Assembly (NCBI GenBank): GCA_021323635.1
Contig: JAJPKQ010000017.1
Location: 186,001 to 250,000, forward strand
Length of the DNA stretch: 64,000 nucleotides
Origin: a bacterium
GTDB taxonomy: Bacteria; Actinomycetota; Thermoleophilia; Solirubrobacterales; Solirubrobacteraceae
Reading direction: 5' to 3'
Shown here: positions 16,713-25,143 of the stretch, piece by piece
Layout of the letters: each line of letters starts with the position of its first letter
Position numbering within the stretch: position 1 is the stretch's first letter
Position numbers and translations under genes: made by a program
Notes under the pieces: model-generated
Database searches by the model: none
What the model was told of the DNA's origin: nothing
What the model saw: only the letters and a program-made list of their open reading frames with translations

Positions 16713-19183
16713 CGCTCTGGGGAGGGTGTCGAGCGCGCGCCGGGCGTTGTCGCAAGCGAGCGCAGCAGCCGCGGCACCAGCTCGATCTGGACGGCCTCGA
16801 TGCGGCCGCGATGATCGCGCAGCAGACAGCGGCCGGCGCTCATCTCAAGCAGCAGCCTGCGCAGCTGAGGCTCGCGGGCGTCGAGCCCAAGCAGGTGCAG
16901 AGCGCGCTCGGCCTCCTCCTCGGCGCGCAGCCCGAAGACGAAGGTAGCGCCGAGCAGGCCGGCCAGCGACTCTCGCTCGCCCAGCAGCGCGTCGGTCAGC
17001 AGCTGGGTGGAGATGATCGGCACCGCAAGCTCTGAGCGGCCCATCCGCTGCAGCGACATCAGCAGCGACCGTCCGGCCGGATCGCCGAGCAGTCGCCAGC
17101 CCTCATCGAAGGTGAAGACCTTCAGCCGCGAGCGCTCAGCGCTCATCAGCGCGCCCGCAAGCATCGCGATCAGCCGCAGCAGCTGCTCGCCGATGCGCTC
17201 GGACTGCGTGCGCTCCGAGCGGGCGATGCGCGGGTCAGGCGCGGGCAGGTCGCGGATGCGCAGATAGGTCACCTGCTTCTCACCGAAGGCGGGCGGGGGT
17301 TGATCGGCACGCGCAAAGGCAAGCTGGGTGAGCCCTCCCTCGGCATACACTGCAAGCGTCTCGGCGAGCGCTGCCTCTGCCTCATCGCCGCCCATCAAAG
17401 CGCTCAGCACCTCCGCACAGGTCGGGTTGGCGCAGTGTCGGAGCACGGCACCGACCGCGCGCACCAGCGCCGCCTCTGCAGCGGGCTCAAGCGTTGCCGG
17501 AAAGAGGTCGCGGAGGAACGAGACGGTCGCCTCCTGGCGCAGATCGGGCGGGGCGATGCGCAGCGGATCGAGCAGGCCACGCAGCGCCGGGTCGGCGCGC
17601 AGCGCGACGGTCTCGCAGTGCGGGGCGACCTCCTCGAGCAGGTGGAGGGCATGGTCGCCCTTGGGGTCGCAATCGACGATGCGGGCGCCCGCTAGGAAGG
17701 CCTCGTAGGCGAGCTTCTGGGCGAGCATCGTCTTGCCCGAGCCAAGCGCGCCGACGCAGAGGATCGCGGTGTTGCTGTCGCTCTCGGAGCCCTCACTGAG
17801 GTTGAACGTGACCGGCTCGGCGCCGCCGCTCAGGCAGTGGCCGAGATGAAAGCCATGGCGCGAGCCCACACGGGGCGCTCCTGTCGGCATCATCCCCGCA
17901 ACCTGCTCGCAGGTCAGCACGTCCTCATAGCCGCGGAGCGTGCGACCCCCTGCCGGCATGTGGAGGAGAAAGAGCGCAAGCTGCTCGCCGAAGGGCCGAA
18001 ACAGCCGTACCTCGCCGAAGGCGCGCCGGCAGTGCTCAACGCGCTCCTCAAGCTCCGCGGGCGAGCGCGCCGCCACGGCGATGGCGATGGTCACGCGCAG
18101 CAGCGGCGGGCGCGTGGCGGACTGCAGGTAGGAGAGCAGCTCGCGCGCCTGCTCGCTGCGCGCGTAGCCGCGGTCGCTTGCGCCCTGCTCGCCCTCTGCC
18201 TCCGCCGCAAGGATCTGGTCAGCATCCTGAATGCCGCGCCGCGCCAGGCGCAGGGCGAGGGTGTTGGGCAGATGGCGCGCGCTGAGGGCGATGTCGACGC
18301 CGAAGGGCAGGCTTTCGGACGCCCGCATCAGCAGCTCCGCACGGTGCGATGGAAAGCTCACGCGCTCCGGGAGCGCGCCGAGCACAAGCTGCGCCTGGTG
18401 GGAGACGCCAAGCTCCGATTCGATGCGCAGGGACTGCAGGCGATGCTCGACGATCCCCTCGCACCAGCGCACGACGTCGGCTTCGAGCGGAATCAGCGCC
18501 GCCTCGCCATTGCACTCGAACGCAAGCGCGCGCGGCTCATGGAGATCCTCGAGCAGCGGCTCGCCCAGCGCGCGGCAGAAGGCGCGGCGCACAAGCCACT
18601 GCAGCTCAAGCGCGCTTGTCGGGCGCACGCTCAGGTAGGCGGCAAGGCGGGCGTGCAGTCGGTCAGCGCGCCGGCGCAGATCCTCCAGCTCGGCCGCTCG
18701 TGGCACGCTGGGCGCAAGCGCGCTGCGCAGCGCCTCGAGGGGGTTGCGCTTGCGGCCGGCGGATTGCTCGCCGCGACGATCCGCGCCGAGCGCAGCGCCA
18801 AGCAGGCCTGAGACCCCCTGCTCGCCCTCGACAAGCCGGATCGCCAGAAATACCTCCGGGCGCCAGGGCAGGAGCGCTGAGAGCGATCGCGCCTGGCTTT
18901 CGAGATAGCGCTCGCCACACTCCCTGTGGCGTGCGCAGAGCAGCTGCTCGCCGGCGCGCACGTGGCGCTCACAGTCAAGGGCACGGCTGACGCGCAGCAG
19001 CTGAAAGTCGGCCTCGAGGGCCTCGATCGCGCCAAGCAGCGCCAGAAAGCGCTCGCGCTTGCCGGCCGCCGAGAGACAGCGGTAGGGGTGCGTGTCCACG
19101 GCAAACAGAGCCCAGCGCTCAGCGCGACCCCTGCCGAGCAGGATGTTCCCGTAGCTGAAGGCAAAGGGCAGCCTGGCGCTCAT
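16709..19183 (-). CDS. VirB4/TcpF-like conjugation ATPase
   Basis: 824 residues. P-loop GALGSGKT at 478-485, the following AGARIVDCDPKGDH block, Walker B KVFTFDEGWRLL around 688-699 and the LMSLQRMGRS region are classical for the VirB4/TraC family of type IV secretion ATPases. The N-terminal 450 residues form the family's structural half that docks on the inner-membrane complex. It powers assembly or substrate transport. Start overlaps the TcpE-like gene stop by 4 bases. The whole enzyme appears intact: no frameshift and all motifs present, so the module is probably functional. Confidence 0.9.
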   Translation of the reverse strand: MSARLPFAFSYGNILLGRGRAERWALFAVDTHPYRCLSAAGKRERFLALLGAIEALEADFQLLRVSRALDCERHVRAGEQLLCARHRECGERYLESQARSLSALLPWRPEVFLAIRLVEGEQGVSGLLGAALGADRRGEQSAGRKRNPLEALRSALAPSVPRAAELEDLRRRADRLHARLAAYLSVRPTSALELQWLVRRAFCRALGEPLLEDLHEPRALAFECNGEAALIPLEADVVRWCEGIVEHRLQSLRIESELGVSHQAQLVLGALPERVSFPSHRAELLMRASESLPFGVDIALSARHLPNTLALRLARRGIQDADQILAAEAEGEQGASDRGYARSEQARELLSYLQSATRPPLLRVTIAIAVAARSPAELEERVEHCRRAFGEVRLFRPFGEQLALFLLHMPAGGRTLRGYEDVLTCEQVAGMMPTGAPRVGSRHGFHLGHCLSGGAEPVTFNLSEGSESDSNTAILCVGALGSGKTMLAQKLAYEAFLAGARIVDCDPKGDHALHLLEEVAPHCETVALRADPALRGLLDPLRIAPPDLRQEATVSFLRDLFPATLEPAAEAALVRAVGAVLRHCANPTCAEVLSALMGGDEAEAALAETLAVYAEGGLTQLAFARADQPPPAFGEKQVTYLRIRDLPAPDPRIARSERTQSERIGEQLLRLIAMLAGALMSAERSRLKVFTFDEGWRLLGDPAGRSLLMSLQRMGRSELAVPIISTQLLTDALLGERESLAGLLGATFVFGLRAEEEAERALHLLGLDAREPQLRRLLLEMSAGRCLLRDHRGRIEAVQIELVPRLLRSLATTPGARSTPSPER

Positions 19184-19857
19184 CGCCCGCCGGGCTCGGC
19201 AACCACAAGCTGCGCGCCCTCACCGACCTCGATCACCTCCGGGGTGAGGCGCTCACCGCCGCCGTGCAGCGCGGCGGGGCGCTGTGCGCGACCCCACTGA
19301 CCACGTGTTGCGGGAAGCAGCAGCAGGCGGCGGTCGCCTCCGCGCGTGTGCAGTCGCGCCCCGACGGTCGGGCGTGCGTAGTGGTGAGCTTGACGGACCA
19401 GCGCGCGGCCGGGACCGCGATAGCGCAGGCGGCGCAGGCGCGGCTCCGATCCATCGCAGATGGCGACCAGCTCGCCTGGGCTCCAGCGGCGGCCGGGGGC
19501 GGGCGCGCTCGGCCGCGCAAGGCCGCAGAGCAGACGTGGGGAGACCACATGGCGCACCAACGCGAGCGCCGCGAGGTGAAATGTGCGCCCCTCGAGCCTG
19601 ATCACGCACAGCAGCGCGCCGCCGAGCGCAGGTGCCAGCAGCAGGCGCAAGTACCACGGCAGCAGCTGCAGCGGCCACCCCAGCGGTGAAATCCGCGTCA
19701 TCACCAGCGCCGCAACCGCAAGCGTGGCGGCGTAGAGGATCCCGCGCAGCGGCACACCGCCGGGGTTCAGGCGCAGCGTGTCGATCCGGTAGATGCGCCG
19801 CTCCAGGTCGAAGACGGAGCGGTAGGAGTGAATCACAATCTCCTCGCCGCCGGCCAT
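19180..19857 (-). CDS. TcpE-like conjugal transfer membrane protein
   Basis: 225 residues. Opens with an amphipathic segment SYRSVFDLERRIYRIDTLRL, then two membrane helices at about residues 37-55 and 67-85, then a soluble basic C-terminal domain. This N-terminal block followed by paired helices is typical of TcpE-family proteins (PF12648) of Tcp/Tn916-type conjugation modules, where TcpE sits next to the VirB4-like ATPase. Here it directly precedes that ATPase. The C-terminal 130 residues are longer than in the classical Clostridium TcpE and are rich in Arg and Gly. Confidence 0.75.
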   Translation of the reverse strand: MAGGEEIVIHSYRSVFDLERRIYRIDTLRLNPGGVPLRGILYAATLAVAALVMTRISPLGWPLQLLPWYLRLLLAPALGGALLCVIRLEGRTFHLAALALVRHVVSPRLLCGLARPSAPAPGRRWSPGELVAICDGSEPRLRRLRYRGPGRALVRQAHHYARPTVGARLHTRGGDRRLLLLPATRGQWGRAQRPAALHGGGERLTPEVIEVGEGAQLVVAEPGGR

Positions 19858-19861
19858 CGGC

Positions 19862-20281
19862 CTAGGCTCCGAAGAGCGAGCGAACCAGGTTTTCGATCAG
19901 CTTCACGCCTGCCGCCTGCGCAAAGAGGACAGCAACGACGCCGATCGCAAAGACCGCTACCGCCTCCTTGAAGTCGCGTCTGAAAGCAAGCACGACCGCA
20001 GCGATCGCAAAGCCCAGCGCGATCAGGCTCATCGCTACCTTGCGCCCCGTTTCGCCGGCCTTGCGCGCCGCACTTTCAAGCTGGTTGCCTTCACCACCTG
20101 CCGCGGCGGCGCTGCTCGCGCTCGCCGTGCGGCCTGCGGCGACCGCACCCGGCGCCGCCGTCGCGCTCGCAGGGGAGAGCGGAGTCGCGACTCCGAATAG
20201 ACAGAACGCTACGAGTATGCGCAGCACCCGGCGCCGCCAGACGCTCATCACCCTACAGCTGACACGTACACCTCTCATCAT
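19862..20281 (-). CDS. Small TcpD-like membrane protein
   Basis: 139 residues starting at ATG 20281 (or the next ATG at 20278), supported by AAAGGAG just upstream. A signal-like hydrophobic segment at about 19-42 is followed by a Ala/Gly-rich spacer and two more helices at about 83-101 and 108-124, ending in a short amphipathic tail. Proteins of this size and topology occur between the TcpC- and TcpE-like genes in Gram-positive conjugation clusters (TcpD position) and are VirB2/VirB3-like in placement. Sequence alone would not identify it; context does. Confidence 0.65.
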   Translation of the reverse strand: MMRGVRVSCRVMSVWRRRVLRILVAFCLFGVATPLSPASATAAPGAVAAGRTASASSAAAAGGEGNQLESAARKAGETGRKVAMSLIALGFAIAAVVLAFRRDFKEAVAVFAIGVVAVLFAQAAGVKLIENLVRSLFGA

Positions 20282-20304
20282 CGCTCCTTTCTTTTGGTTG
20301 CCGT

Positions 20305-21186
20305 CTATGGTTGATCCGGGCTCATCTGAATCGCCGCTATCTCCCAGCGCCCGCCGACATCGGCGACGTCAAGCTCATACGAGAGCGTGTAGCGGACGCC
20401 ATGCACATCGCGTGCCTGCACGAGCGCGATCACCGAGCCGCCGCCGGGAAGCCAGCGCAGCGACTGCAGCGACTGCAGCTGCAGGGGCTCAGGCGGCGTT
20501 GAGACGCGCGCGCCAGCGGTCAGATCCGCCTGCAGATCGAGCGTCGCGCCCGCCAGATAGTTGCGCAGCGCGCGGCGCACGACCGTCTGCAGCGCGCCAG
20601 CTTCGACGCTGGGAAAGGCTTCGCTCGGGTTGGCCCAGGGGGCGCTTTCCGGCGGGCCGACAAAGGCGGGATAGCCCGCCAGCGCCAGCGCCCCTGAGGG
20701 CTCGCGCAGAACGGCAACGCTCAGGTAGAGCGTCGGCCCCGCTGCCATCGCGCAGGCCAGGGTGTAGACGCGCTCGCCGGCGGGCCCGCTGCGTTCCTGG
20801 GCGACTTCGACGTCGAGCGCTTCCTGGGCGCCGGCGTCGGGAAGCTGGACGGCGGCGGCAGCCTGGTTGCCTTCGCTGCCGAGGTAGGGGGCGAGCGCTT
20901 CTGCGTAGGCCTGTGGGCTCTGCGCGTTGTAGGTCAGGTAGCGGCGGGCAAAGGCGACCGCGAAGGCTTCGGCCGCACGATCGGGAGCGGCGGCGGCCCG
21001 GTCGATGATCACCTTTGCCGGCGGCGGCGCAAAGAGCTGGCGCGCACTTGCCAGGATGCCGAGCGCCGCAACCGCCAGCAGCGCTGCGCGCGGCAGCTCG
21101 CGGCGCATGCGCAGCCGCCACAGCTGCTGCGGGCGCACGCTCACCGGCCGGATCACCTGATGCTCCTGGTGCGCGCCGGCAACCAA
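20305..21186 (-). CDS. TcpC-like (VirB8-like) conjugation channel protein
   Basis: 293 residues: a cytoplasmic basic N-terminus, one membrane helix at about residues 33-50 and a large outer domain. The outer part contains two similar halves (about 70-170 and 190-290), each of the NTF2/VirB8-type alpha+beta style, with AEAFAVAFARRYLTYN opening the first and the terminal RYTLSYELDVADVGGRWEI closing the second. TcpC in Gram-positive conjugation modules has exactly two such tandem domains. It starts six bases after the stop of the preceding gene. Role: scaffold of the transfer channel outside the membrane. Confidence 0.78.
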   Translation of the reverse strand: MVAGAHQEHQVIRPVSVRPQQLWRLRMRRELPRAALLAVAALGILASARQLFAPPPAKVIIDRAAAAPDRAAEAFAVAFARRYLTYNAQSPQAYAEALAPYLGSEGNQAAAAVQLPDAGAQEALDVEVAQERSGPAGERVYTLACAMAAGPTLYLSVAVLREPSGALALAGYPAFVGPPESAPWANPSEAFPSVEAGALQTVVRRALRNYLAGATLDLQADLTAGARVSTPPEPLQLQSLQSLRWLPGGGSVIALVQARDVHGVRYTLSYELDVADVGGRWEIAAIQMSPDQP

Positions 21187-21191
21187 CGCGA

Positions 21192-21905
21192 TCAGCCTTC
21201 AAAGCCAAACTCGGAGCCGGCTCCCCCCGCGCGTGCGCGCCGGCGCTGCAGCGGAGCTTGCGCGGGGCGCTGTGGCTGCGCAGGAGCGGCTTGGCTCACA
21301 TATGCGGCGGGGGCGCCCGTGCTCGCGCCGGCGCCGACAGGCGCCTCCTTGCGGCTGGAGCCCTCCGTCGATGCCAGAGCGAGCGCCGGTCCCTGAGGCG
21401 GTCTCATCGCGTGCGCCGAGGGATCGTGCATCAGCGCCTGCGGCCGATGCCAGCGCACCTGCGCGCGAGCTCCGGCGACGACGACAGTCAGGTGCTGCAG
21501 GCGAGGGGGCAAAGAGGGCGCGCGGCGCGGCGAGCGCGCCCGCACAGCGGCGATCGTGCCCCGCGATGCCGGGGGGCTTTGCGCAGCGCCGGCGCTGCGC
21601 GCGCCCGCGCGATCGGTGAGCGATCGCGACTCTGCGCGAAGCAGCGAGCCCGCAAGCACGCCAAGCGCAGCGGCCAAGAGCAACCGCTGGGTGCAGCAGA
21701 GCACCCTCGCAAGGCGCTTGGTCGCACGGCGCCCGAGCGGCGGCCTGCAGACCTGAGCGATCTCGGCGAGCGGGTCCACGGCGATCGCCGGCAGCGCCCC
21801 TGCCGCAAGCGGCGCGGCGGGCGCGCGCAGCGCATCGCCAAGCGCCCAGGCCGGGTAGACGGCAAAGTGCCCTCCGGCCTTGCTATGCCCGCGCAGCCTC
21901 GCCAC
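21192..21905 (-). CDS. Uncharacterised single-pass protein of the type IV secretion operon
   Basis: 237 residues with one hydrophobic segment at about 74-92. The N-terminal part is ordered (GDALRAPAAP, VDPLAEIAQVCRPP), the part outside the membrane is Ala/Pro/Arg/Gln-rich and probably disordered, and the chain ends with a distinct SEFGFEG. No family is recognised. It overlaps the sigma-like gene by 23 bases and stops six bases before the TcpC-like gene, so it belongs to the operon. Cysteines at the membrane boundary (VLCCTQ) could be lipidated or disulfide-linked. Confidence 0.6.
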   Translation of the reverse strand: MARLRGHSKAGGHFAVYPAWALGDALRAPAAPLAAGALPAIAVDPLAEIAQVCRPPLGRRATKRLARVLCCTQRLLLAAALGVLAGSLLRAESRSLTDRAGARSAGAAQSPPASRGTIAAVRARSPRRAPSLPPRLQHLTVVVAGARAQVRWHRPQALMHDPSAHAMRPPQGPALALASTEGSSRKEAPVGAGASTGAPAAYVSQAAPAQPQRPAQAPLQRRRARAGGAGSEFGFEG

Positions 21906-22590
21906 CCCTCTCCAGCTCGCCCGTCAACATGCGCAGCCTGATGCGAGCGCGCTGCAGCAGCTTGCGCTCCTTGTGGGTCGACCACCCGCGCAGCGCGCAG
22001 AGGGCTCGCGGATGCAGCTGAAGACCGACCCGACACGCGAGCGCAAAGCGCTGCTCCTCGCTGAGCTTGGGCGCCTGAATGACGACCTGCGCCAGGCGCA
22101 GTCGATTGATCACCAGCTCGTCGACCGCCGCGCTTGGGTCTGCGGCCTTCACATAGGCCTCCTGGCGGGCCGACCCCAGCGCCTGCTCAAGCGCCGCCGC
22201 CGCCGGGCTTCTGCCGGCGATCGCACGCCTGCGGTCGGCGATGCGCGAGCGCAGCTTCTGCTCGAGCGCGTTGGCGATGTGAGCACGGCTTGCAAACTGC
22301 CCGCGCTCGCGCATGCGCACAAGCAGCTCTAGCGCAGCCTGGCTGTAGCAGTCCTCGAGATCCTCTCGACGCAGGTGCGCGGCGTATGCGCGCAGCAGCG
22401 GCTCGCGCTTGGCGCGCAGCACCTCCGCGACCGCATCGAGCTGGCGGCTGCGCTGCGTGCCCTGCGCGGAGCCACGCGCCGTCAGCTGCAAGCCGCCGCC
22501 GCGGGCGCCGCGCTCACGTGCCGCCGCCTTGGCGCGCCTGACCGGCGCTCCTGGATCGCGGGCGCTTCCGCCTTGCGGTGGGGTAGACAT
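21883..22590 (-). CDS. Sigma factor-like protein heading the type IV secretion operon
   Basis: 235 residues from ATG at 22590. After a basic disordered N-terminus of about 50 residues, a region 2-like helix pair is seen (LRREDLEDCYSQAALELLV) and at the end a region 4-like helix-turn-helix (LSEEQRFALACRVGLQL ... LRGWSTHKERKLLQRARIRL). The two halves are separated by a normal linker. It could direct transcription of its own operon or act as a DNA-binding regulator. Its start is only six bases from the divergent YihY start, which is too little for both promoters, so one of the true starts may lie further in. It is the first gene of the seven-gene cluster. Confidence 0.65.
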   Translation of the reverse strand: MSTPPQGGSARDPGAPVRRAKAAARERGARGGGLQLTARGSAQGTQRSRQLDAVAEVLRAKREPLLRAYAAHLRREDLEDCYSQAALELLVRMRERGQFASRAHIANALEQKLRSRIADRRRAIAGRSPAAAALEQALGSARQEAYVKAADPSAAVDELVINRLRLAQVVIQAPKLSEEQRFALACRVGLQLHPRALCALRGWSTHKERKLLQRARIRLRMLTGELERGGEAARA

Positions 22591-22596
22591 GTCCTG

Positions 22597-23589
22597 ATGT
22601 CGAGCGCCAAGCGATCGAGACCCCCCTCCCACTTTGCGCAGCTGGTGCGCAGGCTCGACGGTGCCCAGCAACGCCACCGGCGCGTGGCATTTGCAGTTGC
22701 ACTGCTGCGCAAGTACGACGACGATCGCGGCGGCCAGCTGGCAGCGCTGATCGCATACTGGGGCTTCTTCTCGATCTTCCCGCTGCTGCTGACGTTCGTG
22801 ACGATCCTCGGCTTTGTCCTGCACGGCGACCCATCGGCACAACGCGCGGTCCTGCGCTCTGCGCTCTCCGAGTACCCGATCATCGGTCAGGAACTGGAGC
22901 GCAACATCCACTCCCTCAACGGCAGCCCGATCGCGCTTGCGATCGGGATCGGCGGGACGCTCTTTGCGGGGCTCGGTGTGACCGGGGCGATCCAGAACGC
23001 CTTCAGCGAGGTCTGGGCGGTGCCGCGCTACCGGCGACCCAACTTCATCGCCTGGCGCCTGCGCGGCCTGGCGCAGCTTGCGATCTTTGGGACGCTGCTG
23101 ATCGCATCAACGCTTGCCGCGGGCTATGTCACAGCGCAGGCGCCGAGCGGAGCGCTCGCAACCGCGCTTGCGGTGCTGATCGCCGTTGCGGCCAACATCG
23201 CGCTGTTCTTCCTCTCCTTTCGCGTCTACACGCCGGCGGAGATCCCCACGCGCGAGCTGTGGCCTGGGGTGATCGTGGGCGCGCTGGTCTGGCAGGCGCT
23301 TGAGCACGTAGGCGGTGTCTATGTCAGCGACGTCATCCGCCACGCCCGCGCGACATCCGGCCTCTTTGCGCTTGTCATCGGGCTGCTCGTATGGCTCTAT
23401 TTGGGTGGACGGGTCGCAGTCATCGCAACCGAGATCAATGCGGTGCGCTCCCGCAGGCTCTACCCGCGCAGCCTGCGCCGCGAGCAGCCGCTTGCGGCCG
23501 ACACGCGCGCGCTGAGCGAACGCGCGCGGGCCGAGCAGCTGACCGCGGGTGAGCGGATCGTGGTCGACCGCCACGATCCGGGTGGCTGA
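22597..23589 (+). CDS. YihY/BrkB family membrane protein
   Basis: 330 residues from ATG at 22597. About six membrane helices. Family motifs include ALIAYWGFFSIFPLLLTFVT in helix 1 and AIQNAFSEVWAVPRYRRPNF in the second loop, then the late KAxxAY-like region SGLFALVIGLLVWLYLGGRV. YihY proteins were first annotated as ribonuclease BN but are membrane proteins of unclear transport role. The basic/acidic C-terminal tail is cytoplasmic. The divergent sigma-like gene shares the promoter region. Confidence 0.9.
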   Translation: MSSAKRSRPPSHFAQLVRRLDGAQQRHRRVAFAVALLRKYDDDRGGQLAALIAYWGFFSIFPLLLTFVTILGFVLHGDPSAQRAVLRSALSEYPIIGQELERNIHSLNGSPIALAIGIGGTLFAGLGVTGAIQNAFSEVWAVPRYRRPNFIAWRLRGLAQLAIFGTLLIASTLAAGYVTAQAPSGALATALAVLIAVAANIALFFLSFRVYTPAEIPTRELWPGVIVGALVWQALEHVGGVYVSDVIRHARATSGLFALVIGLLVWLYLGGRVAVIATEINAVRSRRLYPRSLRREQPLAADTRALSERARAEQLTAGERIVVDRHDPGG

Positions 23590-23626
23590 TGTGAGCACCT
23601 GCGCCAATGCCGCGCTTGCCACACGC

Positions 23627-24013
23627 TCACGGCGTCTGAAATCCCCTCTCGGCCGCGGCCCGGCGCAGTCGGCAGTCGCGCGTGGCGATCGCGTCGGCGC
23701 TGATCGTGATCGCGGTGTACAGCACGCAGCTGTCGGGCGTCAGAAAGCCGGCCTCCGCTCGCAGCGCTGCGACTGCGGGGGCGCTGCCCGCCAAGGGCGG
23801 CACGGAGCGAATCCCGAGATCGCTAGGCGCCGCTTGCATCTTCTCCCCTTTGCCAATGCGGGTCGGGCCGACCAGGATCCGCGCAAGCGTGAGGGCCCAG
23901 GCCGCGAGAGCGTCCGCGTCGAGAAGGCTTGCCCGCGCCGTGCGACTGTGCGCATCAGAGCTATCGAAGGAGGCGATCAGGACACTGGCGTCCAGGACAG
24001 TGAGCCCGGCCAT
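23627..24013 (-). CDS. PIN-domain toxin (VapC-like)
   Basis: 128 residues from ATG at 24013. PIN nuclease fold: first acidic residue in TVLDASVLIASFDSSDAH, later acidic cluster in the LTPDSCVLYTAITISADAIATRD segment. VapC toxins cleave tRNA or rRNA unless held by their antitoxin. The gene starts inside the last 37 bases of the upstream antitoxin gene. All PIN positions look intact, so this pair may be active, unlike its two neighbours. Confidence 0.82.
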   Translation of the reverse strand: MAGLTVLDASVLIASFDSSDAHSRTARASLLDADALAAWALTLARILVGPTRIGKGEKMQAAPSDLGIRSVPPLAGSAPAVAALRAEAGFLTPDSCVLYTAITISADAIATRDCRLRRAAAERGFQTP

Positions 24014-24270
24014 CCGCGACGCAGCTCCTCGAGGCAGCCCGCCGCATAGGCGCCGGTGAGCTCGCCGTGGTGGCGCTCGACCGCCCGACGATGCCGCGCT
24101 CCTCGCCGCTCGCGCCAGGAGTCGATCGCCTCGCTGCCGGCGCTCACGAGCCGCAACAGCAGGCGGCTGGGGCGCTTGGCATCCGCGGGCCACCGCTCGG
24201 CTGCGCGCTTGAGCGCCGCGGCGATCTCATCGCTTGCGGTGACCTGATCGCGACGGCGCTGAGTCGGCAT
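23977..24270 (-). CDS. Antitoxin partner of the PIN toxin
   Basis: 97 residues from ATG at 24270. Helical, basic, with TASDEIAAALKRAAERWP at the start and SWRERRGARHRRAVERHH in the middle; no classic ribbon-helix-helix or AbrB signature is obvious. Small size, position directly upstream and a 37-base overlap with the PIN gene identify it as the antitoxin. The C-terminal dozen residues are encoded inside the toxin start region. Confidence 0.65.
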   Translation of the reverse strand: MPTQRRRDQVTASDEIAAALKRAAERWPADAKRPSRLLLRLVSAGSEAIDSWRERRGARHRRAVERHHGELTGAYAAGCLEELRRGWPGSLSWTPVS

Positions 24271-24470
24271 GCAGACTAGTGTGCCACCTTGGTATGCAGT
24301 GCAGCAGCACCTGCAGGATCGACCAAGCCAGGCGGAGCGCTGATGGGTCTGACCGGGCGCGGATGATTGGCTCGCCGACACGGGTGCGTTTCGCGATCGC
24401 TGCTCTCGGCTACCTGTGCGGCGCCATCTTCGGCAGACCAAACACGTCATCAAAGTAAGGCGATACAAAG

Positions 24471-24755
24471 ACGCACCGCGAGTCGGTCGGCATCCGCCAA
24501 ATCCGCCAGAACTTGAGTCGCTACGCCCGCAGGGCAAAGAGCGGCGAGTCTTTTGTGATAACCGATCGCGGGCAGGCGATCGCGCAGCTCGTGCCCGCGC
24601 CGGAGAGCGCCTCGGCGATCGACAGGCTTGTCGCCGAGCGCGGCGCGCAGCGGGGGCGGGGCAAGCTGCTGGATGTGCTCGGGAAGCTGCCCCAGCCGAT
24701 CCCAGGGCCGCCCTCAGCGCAGCTGCTCGACGAGCTGCGCTCCGAGCGCGCCTGA
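24471..24755 (+). pseudogene. Phd/YefM-type antitoxin with lost start codon
   Basis: The frame encodes VGIRQIRQNLSRYARRAKSG followed by ESFVITDRGQAIAQLVP, the diagnostic N-terminal DNA-binding half of a Phd/YefM antitoxin. But between the upstream stop (24456-24458) and the conserved VGIRQ block there is no ATG, GTG or TTG. The first usable start, TTG at 24513, falls after the first conserved helix. An ACG at 24471 sits where an ATG would be expected, about ten bases after a weak TAAGG. So the antitoxin either uses ACG, is shortened, or is dead. The paired toxin downstream is certainly broken. Confidence 0.7.
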
Positions 24756-24761
24756 GGGCTC

Positions 24762-25143
24762 ATGCCTGACTACCTGGACACCTCCGCGTTCATCAGCTCG
24801 TGCGCGCCGAGCCCGAGAGCCGGGCGCTGCGAGCGGAGCTGGCCGGCAGAGAGCTCTTGAGCAGCGTCCTTCTTTCGGTCGAGGGGTGCCGCGCCGCCCG
24901 CCGCTACGGCAGGCTGGCCCTATGCCGCGCGCGCCGCGCGCGCCACGATCACGCAGCTGCCGATCGACCAGCCGGTCGTGGACGCCGCTGGCGAGCTGGA
25001 GCCCTCTGAGCTGCGCTCGCTGGACGCCCTACACCTGGCAACGCTCATCAGCGCCGGCGAGGATGTCGAGCGCGCCTACTGCTATGACGCACGCCTCACC
25101 GACGCGGCGCGCGCTCGGGATCGATGTTGCAGGGCCATCCTGA
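24762..25143 (+). pseudogene. VapC-like PIN toxin broken by at least three frameshifts
   Basis: ATG at 24762, six bases after the antitoxin stop, begins MPDYLDTSAFI (the PIN start). The match then jumps frame near 24795 to LVRAEPESRALRAELAG and ...VEGCRAARRYG; jumps again near 24910 to YAARAARATITQLPID ... ELRSLDALHLATLI ... YCYDARLTDAAR; and a third time near 25110 to reach ALGIDVAGPS and TGA at 25141-25143. Pieced together this is a normal-length PIN toxin of the same type as the intact one at 54.4 kb (both contain DTSAF and RAEPE). It cannot make a functional protein. Confidence 0.85.
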
